From: Telopea speciosissima
Taxonomy: Eukaryota > Streptophyta > Magnoliopsida > Proteales > Proteaceae
Direction of reading: 5' to 3'
Assembly: GCF_018873765.1 (NCBI RefSeq)
Contig: NC_057919.1
Coordinates: 64,474,984 to 64,538,983, forward strand
DNA: 64,000 nucleotides
The notes under the pieces are model-generated. The model made no database searches. It was not told the DNA's origin and saw only the letters and a program-made list of their open reading frames with translations. Made by a program: the position numbers and the translations under genes. Positions 60,190 to 64,000 of this stretch are shown in pieces. Each line of letters begins with the position of its first letter. Position 1 is the stretch's first letter.

Positions 60190-62528
60190 TTTTTTTAAAA
60201 ATTATAAATAGAATTTCTCTTTATTTCTTTTAATGGTGAAAGGGGTCACATGGTCTCCCCACCCCCATGCCCTTGTTTCAGTCCTTGAATCCTCCATTAA
60301 TTCCTCTTATATTTATTTGCTTGTGGATTTGACTACCTTGCCCCTAGCTAGCTAAGGGAACTACTCTCTCTCTCTCTCTCTCTTTGTACTATTTTAGTTC
60401 ACCTGAGTTGTATTCTTTAATTGCATAGATTGATGCTTCGGTACCCATGCCCTCATGCTTCTGTAACTTCTAGTCCAAGTGGTTATTGTAGGCATAAATC
60501 TGTCAAAACCAGGTCCAAATACTTGTCCATTTAGTGTTTATTCAGTATTTTTTCCTGAATTTTTTTTAGGGTACTTGGAATGATTTTACCGGAGTTGCTA
60601 AAATTGCAAGCGAATTAGAAATTTATTAGATTTGAGTTTCAGGTCGAAAATTAGAAAGCAAGTCTTTCAGTAACTTTCTTGGATTCAGTTACTTTCTATA
60701 TTCTTTTCTTCTACCTCATCTCCCCCCCCTCCCACACACACACACACAAAAAAAGTGTCATTGGGAGGAGGTTACTAAATCCAAAAATTTTGAAAGCCAA
60801 TTCGAAGGGGAGTGAGGGGACAAAGGGATGATAGTGTATTGAGATAACTGTTAATGAGTTGAAGTGGAGTTGATCCTTCTCTTTTGCTGCTTGTGGTTGA
60901 TTCACCACTTTCTTGTGCCTACCTATTGCTTGTATGAAAACGTTAATTGAATTTTTTGTTTTGAAGGGGGGGGGGGAAGGAGTTGCAGTTCACACAGTTA
61001 GTTTTTTCTTTTCCTTGTTTAGTTTCTGTTTTTGTTTTCTTGGATAAGGTTCTCTGAGCCTAAGGTGTACACTATCCCTCCTCACATGCATTATTATAGT
61101 AATTTTTTTTATAGACAGAGGAAATATGCTAGTACATCATAACTATACCTGATAATGGGATTGTCTGGATGAAAATATGCTAGTACATCAAAAGTATAGC
61201 CTACCACATTCAATCTTGCCGCTTGATACACTGGTTCCAACTTCTTTACACCGTGAGGCCCTGCATTGGGTTGCTGGATCAATAGTTGTAACTCATAACT
61301 TACTACTGTCATATTGCTAGTGTTTTTCGCTCTTTAAATGATTTCTGTTCCATAGGTCTAAAGTTGTTGGCCCAAACATATTTGAGGAGAAACATAATTG
61401 TAGAATCACTTAATCCCCCACATAATATTGTCTATTTATTTTATTTTTTCAATTACTTATCTTTCAATGAAATTTCTCCATGAAAATTAGAAGAAACAAG
61501 TAAACAAAGGGAAAAAAAGTGCTTGAACTTGAGTAATCCAGGAAGGAATAGGAAAATATTCTTCATGTAGATTAATGGACATTCTCATTTTCCTCTCTTA
61601 ATCTTCTGTTTCCAATGATATTTCTTGTATGGCTGTATTGCTCTGGATTTCAGAACCTCAAATGTACATTGATTGTCTAACAAAAAAAATGTACATCGAT
61701 TGGGAAACAAGTAGCCATTTCATGATTGAATCTGTGAATTGGAAATTCAGAAAGTAAATTCTAATGCAATGAAACAGTTTTCCTTGGGGATGGGCATCTG
61801 TAAAATTATTTGATTCGGACAGTTTTCCCAAACTATTTAACCATTGTCTTAGATGTACTCCAGCTTGTTTTCTTTCAGCTATTACTTTTATGATTGAGAT
61901 GTAGTATCGTTATTGGAAGTTCTAGAGATATCTATATTTGGTTTTATCTGTAATCAATGTAGTTTAGGCATGGATTCTTTTTATAAAAACCTTAGTTATT
62001 GGACCATTTAGAAAGAGAGGAATGCTAGATTTTTTCCAGTTTGTAGTAGATCCATCCATAATGTGATAAAGAAGATTTTCATCAAGTTACTTTGATGGCT
62101 AGATTCCTCTAAAATTCTAAGTCCCAATTGATTCCACCTTGAGAGGCTTATAGGAAGCCATTATTATTATGTATAATAATAATGGGAGAATCTTAGGAGA
62201 CTCTAGTTAATAGCATAAGGGATAGATCTCCAAGTATAGGATACCTCTTCTAAAACTTAGATTGAGAGTTCAACCAATCTAATTAGATAAATAGGGGAGA
62301 GGCCACAATCTTGACAAATTTTGTCAAAGAGGCAGGCTGGCCTGCTTTTATTAGATATAACAATCAATTTTATGAAGATTGTTTTTTACTTGTTTCTTCT
62401 TTTGTAGATTTTTCTTGTTACATCAAGTATGCACATTGCTTTGTATTAACGATTTGTTTTTTTTTTTTTTGTGTAATTCAAGAATATTTAAGAGATAGGT
62501 GAAAGAGAGTAATCATCTTAGCTTATAA
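60190..62528. other. Unassigned interior with possible further fragments
   Basis: It contains a (CT)n run at 60365-60383 and an 11-G run near 60967. A minus-strand open piece at about 61270-61145 (LIQQPNAGPHGVKKLEPVYQ) has normal protein composition but I do not recognise it. A 20-bp direct duplication containing ATGCTAGTACATCA lies near 61125 and 61175. No complete gene was recognised. Confidence 0.4.
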
Positions 62529-63857
62529 ATGGATTATGATCGAGATACTGATGATGACATGAAAATAGAGAGTGATAGTGACGGTGAGATTGACAAGAAA
62601 ACCATCCAGACAGTAATCATCTTGGCGGCTACTGCTGTTGCAATAGCAGTGGAGAAGTATTCAAAACTGTTCCTTCATAAAGAGCCTTACCGTATTCAGA
62701 GACTCCGTGGCATTACTGAGACACAACTAATTATTGATGGTTCAGAAAGGACGTGTCGAAACTTGATAAGATTGAACAAGAGGGCTTTTTATAGCTTATG
62801 TGACATGCTACGACAAAGGGGTCTACTGTATGACAACAAATTAGTGTAAGTGGAGGAACAAGTGGTGATATTTTTACACACAGTTGGCCATAATGTTAAG
62901 AACCGAGTAGTTTCACATATGTTTGGCCATTCTGGGGAGACTATAAGTCGATACTTTAACAAGGTATTGGATGGAATAATGAAATTGTACCCACTACTGC
63001 TCAAGCCTCCAAGTACAACAACGCATAAGCGAATCACAAGTAACGGTAGTAGATTCTATCCATACTTCAAGGACTGCGTTGGAGCCATAGATGGTTCACA
63101 TATCCCAGCATGGGTTCAAGTAGAACAACATCGTTCATTTCGTGATAGGCATGGATGTATATCCCAAAACATCCTAGCTGCATGCGAATTTGACAAGAAG
63201 TTTACATATATACTTGCTGGCTGGGCAGGATCGGCATCAGATTCTCGAATATTGGATAATGCCATACACAGGGTAGGAGAAGGAAGGTTAGTGGTACCTG
63301 AATGCAAATTCTATCTTGTTGATGCTGGGTTTTCTAATCAGAAAGAATTCTTGAGACCATTCCGTAATGTTCGATATCATGTGAAAGAGTGGAAAAACTC
63401 TAATTTGGGGCCGCAAGATAAGAAGGAGTTGTTTAATTTGCGACATGCCTCTTTGCGTAATTGCATTGAATGTGCGTTTGGTCTCTTGAGGAAAAGATTC
63501 AAGATATTGAAAAATCAGCCTGAATATCCTTTTAAGACACAAGTCAAGATTGTGAATGCCTGTGTTCTTCTTCATAATTTGTGTTTGACTGTAAATAGTT
63601 AGGAGGAAGAGGAGTCATTTTTCGAAGCTGAGGAAGAAGAAGAATCTACTTCCAACAGTGTTAGCATAACAGTAGAAACAGATGTGGAACCTGAGGATGA
63701 TGACAATGTTGTTCAAGGTACTGGTAATGTGGAATGGGATCAATTCTGAGAAGGTATGGCTGACAACATGTGGGGCAGCTGGATGGGAGGCGGTGTAGAT
63801 GATGATGATATGTATGATGATCTCAATGGTTTTGATGATGTGAATGATTCAGATTGA
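62529..63857 (+). pseudogene. PIF/Harbinger (HARBI1-like) transposase with three nonsense codons
   Basis: A single frame of 443 codons from ATG 62529 to TGA 63855-63857, broken only by TAA 62847-62849, TAG 63600-63602 and TGA 63747-63749. The N-terminal helix-turn-helix-like part (RTCRNLIRLNKRAFYSLCDM) precedes the DDE nuclease: Asp188 in GAIDGSHIP, Asp265 in YLVDAGF and Glu314 in LRNCIECAFGLLRKRF, all present. The C-terminus is acidic (Glu- and Asp-rich). There is no frameshift. The stops fit CAA, CAG and CGA codons changed by C-to-T. HARBI1-like nucleases need a partner Myb-like protein to move their element; no such gene is seen here. Confidence 0.85.
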
Positions 63858-63865
63858 GTTATCTC

Positions 63866-64000
63866 AATTTCTTTGGAACTCAAATGTTTGAATATGTTTG
63901 TAATTTGCTTTTGCATAGTCTACTTTGAACAAGTTTGAATATGGACATTTTGTATGATGTGGATGTGTTTAGATTGAGTTATCTCAATCTTTTTAGAAAC
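63866..64000. repeat. Short direct repeat downstream of the transposase
   Basis: AGATTGAGTTATCTCAAT occurs at about 63851 and again at about 63971, each followed by a T-rich run and GGAAC or GAAAC. Confidence 0.6.

Larger units (their letters stand above)
58811..64000 (+). mobile_element. Probable PIF/Harbinger element, right end outside the window
   Basis: At 58808-58810 TTA precedes GACTGCGTTTGGTTGTG, a start of the type seen in PIF/Harbinger elements, which duplicate TTA/TAA. The transposase relic at 62529-63857 gives the same family. The right terminus lies beyond 64000, so the two cannot be joined with certainty. The interval also holds a CT-rich leader-like stretch (59040-59460) and two host exon fragments on the minus strand. 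Confidence 0.5.

Overview
The window looks like an AT-rich, repeat-dense stretch of a flowering-plant nuclear genome. The evidence is one intron-containing plant-type eS21 ribosomal protein gene and relics of many plant transposon classes (Mutator, CACTA, hAT, PIF/Harbinger, Ty1/copia, Ty3/gypsy, L1 and RTE LINEs). The species cannot be named from the sequence. The only gene I consider intact is RPS21 (CDS 52378-55737, three coding exons, 82 residues).

Layout. 0-3.2 kb: LINE and LTR-retrotransposon debris. 3.5-10.6 kb: a hAT-like element (8-bp duplication ATAGAAAT) interrupted by a 6.6-kb Mutator-like element (MULE). The MULE has a perfect 9-bp duplication CACCATTAC and terminal inverted repeats of about 2.6 kb. 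Each arm carries the 5' half of a FAR1-type transposase gene and an antisense fragment of a plant MAP kinase exon. 10.9-14.4 kb: mostly unassigned. 14.4-28 kb and 28-42.3 kb: two eroded copies of one segment, built of an RPS21-promoter-like piece, a gypsy pol relic and a dispersed body repeat. The second copy is split by a 9.26-kb CACTA element (29938-39197) that carries a broken TNP2 gene and two exons of a receptor-like cytoplasmic kinase. 42.3-45.2 kb: a 1.5-kb solo LTR, then a 1.26-kb retroelement whose two LTRs face each other inside a perfect 5-bp duplication. 45.4-52.1 kb: a third body repeat, a block paralogous to 3.2-10.9 kb but without the MULE, and the real RPS21 promoter. 52-55.7 kb: RPS21, with an RTE LINE relic in its 3-kb last intron. 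55.7-58.8 kb: intergenic, with hairpin MITEs. 58.8-64 kb: a likely PIF/Harbinger element running off the window, with a transposase broken by three nonsense codons. Two neighbouring exon relics, from a serine carboxypeptidase-like gene and a syntaxin-61-like gene, lie in the same interval.

The strongest themes are these. (1) The RPS21 upstream region, with site II motifs, telo-box and leader, occurs five times as part of a decayed array that ends in the functional gene. (2) Several DNA transposons here appear to have picked up host exons (MAPK, PBL kinase, SCPL, SYP61). (3) Copies within the array act as empty sites for each other, so many insertions can be dated relative to one another. All identifications are by eye from translated motifs and direct comparison within the window; no database search was run.
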